Assembly: GCA_020683205.1 (NCBI GenBank) | Contig: CP085689.1 | Coordinates: 1,612,001-1,676,000, forward strand | Source: Lentisphaerae bacterium WC36 | Lineage (GTDB): Bacteria > Verrucomicrobiota > Lentisphaeria > Victivallales > SZUA-371 | Direction: 5' to 3' | Length of the DNA stretch: 64,000 bases | In this document: positions 7,968 to 16,127 of the stretch, in pieces | Numbering within the stretch: the first letter of the stretch is position 1 | Layout: the number at the start of each line of letters is the position of its first letter | Notes under the pieces: model-generated | Told to the model about the DNA's origin: nothing | What the model saw: only the letters and a program-made list of their open reading frames with translations | Databases searched by the model: none | Position numbers and translations under genes: made by a program

Positions 7968-8393
7968 ATGTTACGTGATTATGAACGAAGCGGAGGTGAG
8001 TGTTATGGCTATTTCTTAGAAAATGAATGTTTTGACTGCGAATATGCGGCAAGTTGCAAATTTGCTTCAGACAATGACGTTAAAAATGAATTTATCAGTA
8101 TTGATAGAGTTGTCGAAATGTTTGGGTATTTAGCTAAGAGTGATGAAACAACTTTGAAAATGACTTTGGAAATTTTGCGCAACCCAAATGCTACTCAAAG
8201 CGAAATCGCTCGTAAGTATGGCGTTTCACGCCAAAGAATCCATTCGGCGATTAAAGAAGTTTGCACAAAAGACGAAAGATTAGCAAGCTTATTTTGTTTA
8301 ATAATGAAACGCTCAACTCTCCTAAACGCTATTGACAAAAATTATAAAAATGAAACCGAAAACAAAAATAATAATCAACTGGAACTTTTTTAA
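7968..8393 (+). CDS. Cys-cluster/HTH phage regulator upstream of terminase
   Basis: The ATG at 7968 follows a textbook GGAGGA at 7956-7961; an alternative frame opening at 7896 runs through the preceding hairpin and is rejected. The 141-residue product has an N-terminal Cys cluster (CYGYFLENECFDCEYAASC) and a helix-turn-helix around residues 75-95 (TQSEIARKYGVSRQRIHSAI). It abuts the small terminase gene with no gap. The gene at 27338-27748 in prophage 2 has the same architecture in the same place, so both may activate late or packaging genes. The role is inference. Confidence 0.65.
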   Translation: MLRDYERSGGECYGYFLENECFDCEYAASCKFASDNDVKNEFISIDRVVEMFGYLAKSDETTLKMTLEILRNPNATQSEIARKYGVSRQRIHSAIKEVCTKDERLASLFCLIMKRSTLLNAIDKNYKNETENKNNNQLELF

Positions 8394-8882
8394 ATGGCAA
8401 AATCTAAATACAACGCTAGAACATTTCCTAAACGTGCAGAAGAATACGCAAGGCAGGGTTTAGGAGATAAAGCTATTGCTAAAAAGTTGGGGGTTTCTGA
8501 AACAACATTTTATGATTATCAGAAAAAACACCCTAAGTTTTTGGAGGCACTTACACGTGGAAAAGCTCCAGTTGATGAAAAAGTTGAAAGTGCTTATTAT
8601 GACCTTGCAGTTGGTCGTTATATTCCCGAAGTTAAAACGACTTTTGATAAAGATGGAGAGATTAAAGAAAAAATCGTCACTAATAAATGGGTTCAATCGG
8701 AAGCAGCGGCAAAACATTGGCTAAATAATAGATTGCCTGATAAATGGAGTAATTCGCAGCACATTACCAGTGAAAATAACACTAACGTACAACTTACTCA
8801 GGCGGATAATTTAGCTAAGGAAATGACTTTTGAACAACGCCAAAAACTTATCAAAGAAATGCTTGAAAGTGAAGAAAAATAA
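8394..8882 (+). CDS. terS: Terminase small subunit
   Basis: A 162-residue protein with an HTH near residues 22-45 (GDKAIAKKLGVSETTFYDYQ), a helical core (DEKVESAYYDLAVGRY), and the WLNNRLPDKWS motif typical of phage terminase small subunits. It should recognise the packaging site. Its normal partner, the large subunit, is absent downstream; the next genes are on the opposite strand. Either the packaging module has been lost or this small subunit works with a large terminase supplied in trans. Confidence 0.8.
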   Translation: MAKSKYNARTFPKRAEEYARQGLGDKAIAKKLGVSETTFYDYQKKHPKFLEALTRGKAPVDEKVESAYYDLAVGRYIPEVKTTFDKDGEIKEKIVTNKWVQSEAAAKHWLNNRLPDKWSNSQHITSENNTNVQLTQADNLAKEMTFEQRQKLIKEMLESEEK

Positions 8883-8897
8883 TTTAAGTAAACAATT

Positions 8898-10880
8898 TTA
8901 ATAATTTTTTATATATAACTGATTATTTTTTCTAATATAATCAGTTATATCTTTTATTTTAGGATTTAAACTATAATCTAAATAATCAGCCCAAAGGTCA
9001 CCTGTATTTGATGTCACATTTAAAATTGATTGTAAAATTTCACCAATTCTACAATTTTTTCTTATTGACTCATCTATTGCAAATAACATAAACTCTAAAG
9101 GAATAAAAAGAAGATTCATTCTATTATCACGATACTCTTCTGGAGTAGGATATAATTCAGATAGTAAATTTTGTATTTTTTCCAATTTTATGTTATATTC
9201 TGTGAACTCGGGGTCTTCAAATCGAATATTAGAAAAATACTCGACAAGGTTCGTTGATACTGCTCTATCGCATAAAGAAAAATTATCCATCAAAGAAACT
9301 GAAACCTTTACAATTTTTTTATCGTTAAAATTAATAGTAGAATTTGAACCTGTAATAAAATCTATTTTTTTATTGAATTTAATAAACTTTTCATGTTCAA
9401 GTAACTGTAATTGAGAATGTATAAACATATTTATTATATCTTTAAATAATTGATTGCCATCTCCTGCAATAGCCTTTCTAGTTAAGATTTTTTTCTTAAT
9501 TTCAATGAAAATAATTTGATTTGGTTCTTCAAGAACAATATCACATTCTCGATTATGCCCTCTTTCGCCATATTGATAATCACCATAATGTTTGATAATA
9601 TTTTCATTATTTAATTTATATAACAAAAGAGACTCTATATTTTTACCTATTTTATCGCTTGATTTAGAAAATAAAGAAAATAAAGCTTCGTAACAATTCC
9701 AAGCACAAAGATTTTTATCAACCATTTTATAACCACTACTTTCTTTTATTAAAGGATAAGAAAAAAAGCAATTTTTTATTTCTGTTTTATTTATATCAGT
9801 TGGCAATAGAAAATTATCATTAATGGTACTTTTATGGCATAAGTTACTTTTAATTTTATCATATTTTTCTTTTGGTAAAAAATTTGGATGTGTAAAAAAA
9901 AGAATATATTCATCTAAAGAAAAACCCAATTTTTCTTCATCATTTTTAGTAAAAATATTTCTAAAAAGTTTATTTAAAATTAAAGGTAAATAATTAAAAT
10001 CCATTTGAGTAATCTTAAAGGCACTATTATAAAGAACTTTTTTATATATTTCATTTGGAGTATATTCACCATTAATTGCACCGAAGCCACTTGTCTCTTG
10101 GGTATCATAAATAAATAAAAAGTATTTTGCAGTCTTTTTTATTTTATTTAGTGATTTAGTTTTGTCTAATTTTGGATTATTTTTTGATTCCCAATTTTTA
10201 AAACAAAGCTGCATTAAATAATTTATGGGTAAATCTGGTTTAAATTTCTCATTTTTTAGTGATTGTGGAAGTATATACCTGTTTAAATTAGTTGGCTTAC
10301 AGAATTCTTTAAGTAAATTACCGAAAACAAATTTAGCCCCTAACGCAATGAGTTGTTTTTCAAGATCAGTAGCTATCTGTATTACTTGCTTATCAGTAGC
10401 TTGTATCTCTCCGTTTTCTACTGTTAATTTATATTTTTTAAAATATTTTAAAGTTTCAACAATGTGTTTTTCTTTTTCACTATAAATTATCAGTTGTTGA
10501 GGATAACTAGGTTCTATAAAGCAAAGAAGTTTAAATATTTCAATTGCTTTTAACCAATTTTCTGTGTGAATGTTCCTCTTTAAATTACAAAAATTTAAAT
10601 ATGAAAAAAGATATCCAATAAATGTCAAATAAAAGGAACAAGATTTCGCATTGCTTTGGCAAAATTCTATTTTTTGTTGACTATACTCATTTAATAAATC
10701 TGTTCTTAATATTTCTTCGCCATCGGAATAAAAATATATTTCAGACTGAATCTTATCTTTAATAAATTGTGAATCAAGATTACTATTATTAAATTGATAT
10801 TGTTTTTTTAATTCACTTATACTTTTATTTTCTCTTTCAACTTGCCCACATATTTCTTTTAACCAAAAAAATTTACTCAT
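8898..10880 (-). CDS. Unknown 660-aa protein with PD-(D/E)XK-like nuclease segment
   Basis: A large orphan protein encoded against the phage genes. Around residues 420-480 it has an E-C-D-I-V strand followed by IFIEIKKK, the D...ExK pattern of the PD-(D/E)XK nuclease fold, with HYGDYQYGERGHNRE just before. The long N-terminal half (about 400 residues) is Lys/Asn/Phe-rich and shows no motif I recognise. The start has only a weak ribosome-binding site. It is even more AT-rich than neighbouring phage genes, suggesting recent transfer. With the next gene it forms a two-gene minus-strand cassette in place of large terminase and portal. A defence role is inferred from position and nuclease signature. 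Confidence 0.6.
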   Translation of the reverse strand: MSKFFWLKEICGQVERENKSISELKKQYQFNNSNLDSQFIKDKIQSEIYFYSDGEEILRTDLLNEYSQQKIEFCQSNAKSCSFYLTFIGYLFSYLNFCNLKRNIHTENWLKAIEIFKLLCFIEPSYPQQLIIYSEKEKHIVETLKYFKKYKLTVENGEIQATDKQVIQIATDLEKQLIALGAKFVFGNLLKEFCKPTNLNRYILPQSLKNEKFKPDLPINYLMQLCFKNWESKNNPKLDKTKSLNKIKKTAKYFLFIYDTQETSGFGAINGEYTPNEIYKKVLYNSAFKITQMDFNYLPLILNKLFRNIFTKNDEEKLGFSLDEYILFFTHPNFLPKEKYDKIKSNLCHKSTINDNFLLPTDINKTEIKNCFFSYPLIKESSGYKMVDKNLCAWNCYEALFSLFSKSSDKIGKNIESLLLYKLNNENIIKHYGDYQYGERGHNRECDIVLEEPNQIIFIEIKKKILTRKAIAGDGNQLFKDIINMFIHSQLQLLEHEKFIKFNKKIDFITGSNSTINFNDKKIVKVSVSLMDNFSLCDRAVSTNLVEYFSNIRFEDPEFTEYNIKLEKIQNLLSELYPTPEEYRDNRMNLLFIPLEFMLFAIDESIRKNCRIGEILQSILNVTSNTGDLWADYLDYSLNPKIKDITDYIRKNNQLYIKNY

Positions 10881-10958
10881 GATTTTAATATTTCCATTTT
10901 ATATATAAAAATTATTTCAGTTCTTTTTTATTAAATTTTTGTTTCGAAACACTATTAT

Positions 10959-11723
10959 TTACGATCCTATACAGGTATTTGTGAGTGTTTCAATGAATTT
11001 TGTTCCATGCTCACCACAATTAAATGTTGCTGAAACCAAATTTAGCGCATTTGTAAACTTCTTGAAAATAGATTTACTTGCTTGGTCATCATATTTAAAT
11101 TTATGACAAGTACAACAAATTTCTCCAATGATTTGGTGAGATATTTCTTTAATGTTATAATTTCCAGTACATTCATATTTTTCTATCGCATCTCTCATTA
11201 TAAATGCTTTTTTAAAAATAAAAGATGTTAATTGAGGGTTCGTTTCTAAATTAATGGCTTCATCAATAATTTCATCAACTTTACTGAGAATTCTATCTAG
11301 TGTTTCTTGATTAACAACGTCGTAATTATACTGTTCTTTAAATTGTGCATTACACATATACAGGTGAGGTTCATATTTATTATACATTTTCACAAATTCT
11401 TTTGCGTCTATATTATTATCGTAAGAACAGATAAAATCTGTAAATGCAGGAAACCAAGCTGAAAACATATTTTGTGATTTTTCGTCTGTTTCAAAATGAT
11501 TTATTATAATGTCATTTGGAACTAAAATTAATTTAAATAATAATTTTTTGCAACTAATTTGCTGAATCGCATTTAATGTATCAGTTTCACCAAAATAAGC
11601 GACTGCAACCATATTAAAATTTAGTAGCATATGTGAAGGAAGATTTTTTCTTTTATTTTTAATGTATTCACAAAAATTAATTAATTTTTCAAATGGATTT
11701 GTTACTTGTGTTTGTTCACTCAT
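10959..11723 (-). CDS. Unknown 254-aa protein, partner of the nuclease-like gene
   Basis: A mostly helical 254-residue protein with no recognised family. It carries CCTCHK near residue 205 and a final CGEHGTKF near 235, a possible metal site. An ATG preceded by AACATGAAGGTGAAA gives a good ribosome-binding site. It is transcribed first, 78 bases ahead of the nuclease-like gene, so they could form an operon in which this product is a sensor, regulator or antitoxin. That pairing is inference. Confidence 0.55.
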   Translation of the reverse strand: MSEQTQVTNPFEKLINFCEYIKNKRKNLPSHMLLNFNMVAVAYFGETDTLNAIQQISCKKLLFKLILVPNDIIINHFETDEKSQNMFSAWFPAFTDFICSYDNNIDAKEFVKMYNKYEPHLYMCNAQFKEQYNYDVVNQETLDRILSKVDEIIDEAINLETNPQLTSFIFKKAFIMRDAIEKYECTGNYNIKEISHQIIGEICCTCHKFKYDDQASKSIFKKFTNALNLVSATFNCGEHGTKFIETLTNTCIGS

Positions 11724-11993
11724 ATTTTCACCTTCATGTTTTATTAATATCTAACTTTAAACACCTAATAACTATTAATATACTAATACTAAAAAATATT
11801 ACAAATGTTGATGTCTTTTAAAATGTACAACGTCGCATAACGTGTCTTCTGTTAAATTGGCAAAATTAGCGCTTTAACCTCAAAATAAAGCTATTTTTAT
11901 AAAAATTTACTCTTATGAAATTATTTTTTCACACCAAACCACAACATATAGTGGTTGACACTCCCTAAAAATTGCTAAATGGTTGACAAATTA
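11724..11993. other. Intergenic region with promoter-like TTGACA boxes
   Basis: The gap between the minus-strand cassette and the scaffold gene has no coding frame. TTGACA occurs at 11955 and again at 11983, but clear -10 partners are lacking. The sequence GGTTGACACTC at 11953 repeats the one at 7909. The left part should hold the promoter of the minus-strand pair. Confidence 0.4.
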
Positions 11994-12021
11994 GACTCTC
12001 GTAAAAAAGGAGTCTTTTTTT
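11994..12021 (+). terminator. Terminator hairpin overlapping the scaffold ribosome-binding site
   Basis: GACTC at 11994-11998 pairs with GAGTC at 12010-12014, followed by T8 running to the ATG at 12022. The right arm includes part of the AAGGAG ribosome-binding site (12007-12012). The element could stop read-through transcripts and also hide the scaffold start when transcribed from upstream. Confidence 0.6.
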
Positions 12022-12645
12022 ATGAATATTACTGAAATTTTAGCAAAAATTGCTAAAGGTGTAGAATTAACCGAACAAGAAAAAGCTTTTTGTAGCGTTT
12101 ATCAAGTGCCAAAAGATGAACCACCTAAAGGTCGCGTTGATCCTAAAATCAAAGAGCTTGAAGAAAAATTAAAAGCTGAACAAGCTGAAAAGGCGGAGTT
12201 AGCGAAAAAAGTTGAAGAAGCTGAAAACGCCAACCTTACTGAGTTGGAACTAACAAAAAAGAAATTGGAAGAAGCCACAGGTAAAATTAGCGAACTCTCA
12301 ACAGCTAACGGCAATTTAAAGTCAACTTTAGATGGTCAAACTTTCGACATCAATCTTAACAAATTAGCAGCTAAACACAACTGCAATGATTTGGACTACT
12401 TGAAATTTAAAATCCAAGGTCAAAAAGATTTTGATTTCGAAAAAGGTGGCGACGACTTCATGGAGCAATTCAAAACCAACTCACCTCAATATTTCAACGC
12501 TGAAATCAAAGGCGGTGGCGGTGGCTCTAATCCAACACCAGGCAGTGGTGCAAATCCCGATAAATTTAGTGAACTTGATAACAAAGATGAAATTTCAGTT
12601 GGTGAATTGGCTCAATATTTAGAATCTCTTGAGAATAACGAATAA
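12022..12645 (+). CDS. Phage scaffold protein
   Basis: A 207-residue acidic protein with a Glu/Lys-rich coiled coil over about residues 45-110 (KELEEKLKAEQAEKAEL), a short ordered segment, then a Gly/Pro-rich linker and acidic tail. This is the usual build of capsid assembly scaffolds, and the major capsid gene follows 27 bases downstream. It would act inside the procapsid and leave before or during packaging. Confidence 0.7.
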   Translation: MNITEILAKIAKGVELTEQEKAFCSVYQVPKDEPPKGRVDPKIKELEEKLKAEQAEKAELAKKVEEAENANLTELELTKKKLEEATGKISELSTANGNLKSTLDGQTFDINLNKLAAKHNCNDLDYLKFKIQGQKDFDFEKGGDDFMEQFKTNSPQYFNAEIKGGGGGSNPTPGSGANPDKFSELDNKDEISVGELAQYLESLENNE

Positions 12646-12672
12646 TAACCCTTATAAGGAGCATAGATTATT

Positions 12673-13884
12673 ATGTTTAATTTAGGTAAAGCTAATGAAT
12701 TTAGCGACGAAAAGACAATTCATGACCCTGCTATCTTAGCCGCAGCTAAAGCAGCAGAAAACCCACCTTTTACAGGTGTATTCTATCAAGCGATGAAAGC
12801 ACCGATGGAAACTTTAGACACTAAAGATTTCAAAGTATTTTCGCGTAATGGCTTAACGCGTGACGGTGTTATTGGTACTGCTTGGACTAAAACTGCAACT
12901 ACTGGCTTAGCAATTAAAGCTGAATGTTTGAACGGCTTAACCGTTGGTCACGTTCTAAAAGTTGGCAGTGAAGTTGTGTGCATTAAAAGTGTTGATCGTG
13001 CGGCAAATACTATTAGCGTTTTTCAGCGTGGTCACGGCACGGGTGTAGCGTCCGCACACGATACAGGTGCGGCATTTGAAACAATCGGTTTCGCAGGTAG
13101 CGACGAAATGTTACACAATGTGGATTCTTGTAGCGGTGTTACTGATGAATACATCAATTATGTTCAAACAATTTTTGAAGTTGTAGACTGGACTAAAGGT
13201 GCCGAATTAAAGCGTAAAGGCTTGACTGACGGACAGATTAACGCAGTATTACTAAAAGAAGGTCAAGAACGTGTCAACGCTAATTTAGCACGAATGGCAA
13301 TTCATGGAGTACGTCAAAAAGGCGATACTAATACGCCATTCATGAGCGCAGGACTTATTGAACAATTAACCGATACTTGCGATGGTAAACGTAATGTTAT
13401 TGTTTGTGATGATGCTGGTGCAGCATTCAGCAAAAAAACTCTTGATGCAAACATTCAGAAAGTTATCGATGCAGGTGGTGCAGTTGATACGGTGTTAGTT
13501 TCTCCAGTAATGCGTAACTGGTTCAACTCTCTTGATGATGTACTGGTGACAAAATCAAAAGATGACCACGTTGCAGGATCTTACAACACGCAATACAACT
13601 ACAACGGTATGATTATTAACATCATGGTTGATCGTGATATTCCAAAGACTTGCTACGGTTTGTTATCAATTGGCAAATGTTACAAGCAGTGGCTTAAGGA
13701 TGACGGCTTGAAAAAGGTCAAAGAACCTGCACTAAATAGCCGTTTACGTCGTGAAAGCATTCAAGGTTCTGTAGCGTTCTTGATTGAGGGTGTGGGAAAA
13801 TGGCACGCTTGGGTTAAGAATGTCGGTGAAGGTACAGCCGAGAAAGTATTCAAGGTTGACAATGTCGGCAATGTTAGTTCATAG
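12673..13884 (+). CDS. Major capsid protein (prophage 1)
   Basis: A 403-residue protein resembling the SU10/DUF5309-type major capsid family: an N-terminal extension, a small beta insert (residues about 75-135, rich in Gly/Thr/Val), and a HK97-like core including GAELKRKGLTDGQINAVLL and NGMIINIMVDRD. AAGGAGCATAGATT provides a strong ribosome-binding site. Codon use is visibly less AT-rich than the early genes, normal for a highly expressed structural gene. It is unrelated at sight to the capsid gene of prophage 2. A terminator follows. Confidence 0.75.
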   Translation: MFNLGKANEFSDEKTIHDPAILAAAKAAENPPFTGVFYQAMKAPMETLDTKDFKVFSRNGLTRDGVIGTAWTKTATTGLAIKAECLNGLTVGHVLKVGSEVVCIKSVDRAANTISVFQRGHGTGVASAHDTGAAFETIGFAGSDEMLHNVDSCSGVTDEYINYVQTIFEVVDWTKGAELKRKGLTDGQINAVLLKEGQERVNANLARMAIHGVRQKGDTNTPFMSAGLIEQLTDTCDGKRNVIVCDDAGAAFSKKTLDANIQKVIDAGGAVDTVLVSPVMRNWFNSLDDVLVTKSKDDHVAGSYNTQYNYNGMIINIMVDRDIPKTCYGLLSIGKCYKQWLKDDGLKKVKEPALNSRLRRESIQGSVAFLIEGVGKWHAWVKNVGEGTAEKVFKVDNVGNVSS

Positions 13885-13914
13885 CATAGTTTCTCCAAAA
13901 TAACTACGGCATAT

Positions 13915-13945
13915 GGGGGCTAAGAAATTAGCTCCCTCTTTTTTT
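13915..13945 (+). terminator. Intrinsic terminator after the major capsid gene
   Basis: A nine-pair stem (13915-13923 with 13928-13936, one G-T pair) closes a GAAA loop and is followed by TCTTTTTTT. This is a strong rho-independent terminator of the kind that limits expression of genes downstream of a capsid gene. Confidence 0.85.
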
Positions 13946-13965
13946 AACTTTTAAGTGAGGGAATA

Positions 13966-14337
13966 ATGATGGATAACAATTTCGCAAACGATTATTTTGC
14001 TAATCATCTCGATAATAATTACTGGAATAGCTTAACAGAACAGCAAGGGGCGTTATTAGCAATGGCTAATGATGATATTCTTAATCTTGTTGGTCAGACT
14101 AAATATCTAACTCACACGTTCGTTCAAAAGGCTATTTGCGAACAGGCAATATTTTTAGCGCGCAATCATGATAATACCAAAGACGGCACAATTACTACTT
14201 CGGAATCTTTCGACGGCATGAGCGAAAACCGTGAAGCAATCAACAAAAATAACTTGTTAATCGCTCCTCGTGCTCAAAATTTTATTAATTCATTTAAAAA
14301 ATTACAACGTAAATCTAGCGTAAAAATTACGAGATAG
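13966..14337 (+). CDS. Probable head completion or connector protein
   Basis: A 123-residue acidic, helical protein that directly follows the capsid gene and its terminator; GTGAGGGAATA lies upstream. The position and size fit a head-tail connector, though no family motif is clear (QTKYLTHTFVQKAICEQAIF is the most patterned segment). It overlaps the 3' end of the convergent gene of prophage 2 by 11 bases. All further genes expected in a phage, above all tail genes, are missing. Confidence 0.5.
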   Translation: MMDNNFANDYFANHLDNNYWNSLTEQQGALLAMANDDILNLVGQTKYLTHTFVQKAICEQAIFLARNHDNTKDGTITTSESFDGMSENREAINKNNLLIAPRAQNFINSFKKLQRKSSVKITR

Positions 14338-14635
14338 AGTAATATTTGCATCGGGTGTTGGTTCTGCACGTCTTTTCGTGGGCGATAAATTTAAACTCTT
14401 CATCGACTTTTGAATGTGTGCAAATTACCTTTTTCCCGCAGCGACTACAGTTGTTAAAATTCTTAGTGCTCAACGTGCCGAATTGACACAATTTATTTTG
14501 TGGATCGTGAATGTCTATTAAAATTTGTTTTGGCATTTCTTTAACTTCTTTTTGAGTTATTTTACTAGTGCGTAAATTTTCTAACTCTTTTTTTCTGCGC
14601 TCTAATTCAGCACGAGTACAGTTTGAAAAACTCAT
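14327..14635 (-). CDS. Hypothetical phage protein with zinc-ribbon-like Cys pair
   Basis: A 102-residue protein, last gene of prophage 2. It has a basic helical N-terminus (CTRAELERRKKELENLR) and a CSRCGKK knuckle with a second pair further on (CTHS, then CRTNTRC), suggesting zinc binding. Its 3' end overlaps the convergent gene of prophage 1. Unknown function. Confidence 0.55.
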   Translation of the reverse strand: MSFSNCTRAELERRKKELENLRTSKITQKEVKEMPKQILIDIHDPQNKLCQFGTLSTKNFNNCSRCGKKVICTHSKVDEEFKFIAHEKTCRTNTRCKYYSIS

Positions 14636-14641
14636 AATTAA

Positions 14642-15586
14642 CTACCCCTCTTTGCATTCGTTACAATGACTATAATTAGTGCCGTCACACTTCCAATTTG
14701 GATGATAGACATTCCCACTTGCCGTACAATTTAAATAATCATTATGAAGCCCATAAAATCCACACGCATAATGTTTATCAGATTCAGAAATATAATAGCC
14801 ATTGCCATTTGCCGTACAACTTTCAAGAGTTGAGCGTGCCAAATCGAAACCATGACTAATATTGTTGTTTGCGGTGCAATTTTTAAAAGTTGACCAATGA
14901 CAATCTTCGAAACCATGACTTGAATTTTCATTTGCAAGACAAAAATTATATTCTGAATAATCGCTACTGCCAAAACCATTCGTACCATTATTTTGGGCTG
15001 TACAATTATTAAAATTTGAATTATTACAAGTAGCAAAACCACCGCTATTATAGCTATAATATCTTTTACATTCATTATCATTTGCCGTACAATTATTGAA
15101 ATTTGAGTTTTTGCAAGCATGAAAGCCATTATATTCATTACCATTTGCCGTACAATTATTAAAAGCAGAATTTAGACACCCACTAACACCGTTAAGGCTT
15201 GAATTATGGCAATTAATGTTGTCAAAACGTGAAGCATCACAATCTAAAATCATCGAAACAAAAACTTTATCATCTAAACCATTTAAATAAATGCAGTCGA
15301 CATTTTGCACGGTTTCGTACGGGTCATTTTTGCCATAGCCTTTGATGCTAATTTTGGTATTTGGATTACATGAAATTGTTTTATTTAAATCATTGTAGGC
15401 AGTTTCAAGGGTTAAGCCGTCGCCGCCATTTGGTGCTTGTTTATCGACAAATATTTCAGGGCGGTTTTCAAAATCGTCATCACACCCACACGGATTAGCG
15501 TGGTACTGGCGTATACTTTGCGAATTTTGGGGAAAAATTAAGCTGCCTTTTGAATTAGTTTCGAATCTTTTCTTATTATTCGCCAT
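14642..15586 (-). CDS. Beta-helix tail spike or fibre-like protein
   Basis: A 314-residue protein whose residues 120-300 are a run of short repeats built on FNNCTAN/NGN, typical of right-handed parallel beta-helix proteins such as tail spikes. The first 60 residues carry CGCDDD and resemble an attachment domain. It is encoded at the distal end of the tail operon, the usual place for receptor-binding proteins. The Cys in each rung could form a stacked ladder. It overlaps the upstream gene by 11 bases. Confidence 0.65.
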   Translation of the reverse strand: MANNKKRFETNSKGSLIFPQNSQSIRQYHANPCGCDDDFENRPEIFVDKQAPNGGDGLTLETAYNDLNKTISCNPNTKISIKGYGKNDPYETVQNVDCIYLNGLDDKVFVSMILDCDASRFDNINCHNSSLNGVSGCLNSAFNNCTANGNEYNGFHACKNSNFNNCTANDNECKRYYSYNSGGFATCNNSNFNNCTAQNNGTNGFGSSDYSEYNFCLANENSSHGFEDCHWSTFKNCTANNNISHGFDLARSTLESCTANGNGYYISESDKHYACGFYGLHNDYLNCTASGNVYHPNWKCDGTNYSHCNECKEG

Positions 15587-16127
15587 CGCACCCTCCTAAT
15601 GTCAAAAATTGTGCAAAACCACCGTAGTAATGACGTTCAAATACCCATTTGTCATTTTCTGAATAAAAGCGACCAATAATAATTTTAACTTTGTCCTCTT
15701 CAAAATTAATTGAATCAATAATTTTATACTCAAAGTTGAATGACTCCGCATCAAGAGCGGTAATTTCTAAAATTAAATAATTGGCAATAATCGCCATATT
15801 TTGTACCGTTGGGATACTTTGCACCGAACGATTAATTTGCAAAAAAGCAGGAATATTTTCGCCATGTTGAACGCTAAAAGTGTTATTCTTTGAATCAATT
15901 TCCACTTGAAAATAACCACTGTAAGAAACAGTTGCAGCGCCACCACTGGCCACCATGTTATTTGGCGGAAAATTTACGCTAATAGTTGCGCCGTTTGGGG
16001 TATGATTGATATTTACCGTCTTGCCATCGCCACGTAAAATTAATCGTTTGAAACAATCAATAATTTTATTAAAATCACTGGCGTATATTTTATCTCCAGG
16101 AGCTTTTTTATTTGGGAAATTAAACAT
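15576..16127 (-). CDS. Hypothetical tail-associated protein, 183 aa
   Basis: A 183-residue beta-rich protein opening with MFNFPNKKAPGDKIYASDFN and a segment NHTPNGATISVNFPP. Similar openings are seen in distal tail proteins that join fibres to the tail tip. It lies between the tape measure/tip genes and the spike gene. The role is inferred from position. Confidence 0.5.
   Translation of the reverse strand: MFNFPNKKAPGDKIYASDFNKIIDCFKRLILRGDGKTVNINHTPNGATISVNFPPNNMVASGGAATVSYSGYFQVEIDSKNNTFSVQHGENIPAFLQINRSVQSIPTVQNMAIIANYLILEITALDAESFNFEYKIIDSINFEEDKVKIIIGRFYSENDKWVFERHYYGGFAQFLTLGGCDGE

Larger units (their letters stand above)
1..14337 (+). mobile_element. Prophage 1 (partial, probably defective or satellite-like)
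   Basis: All recognisable genes on the plus strand here are phage-type: replication primase-helicase, small early genes joined by overlapping stop/start codons, small terminase, scaffold, major capsid and one head gene. The left end lies outside the window. The right end abuts an oppositely oriented prophage, the last two genes overlapping by 11 bases. Large terminase, portal and all tail genes are missing, and two minus-strand genes occupy the place where terminase and portal would be expected. Membership is seen from gene content; the defective or satellite reading is inference. Confidence 0.8.

Noticed and set aside
14731-15144. 137-codon hydrophobic frame inside the beta-helix gene
   Set aside because: Repeat-driven shadow frame of the FNNCTAN repeats.
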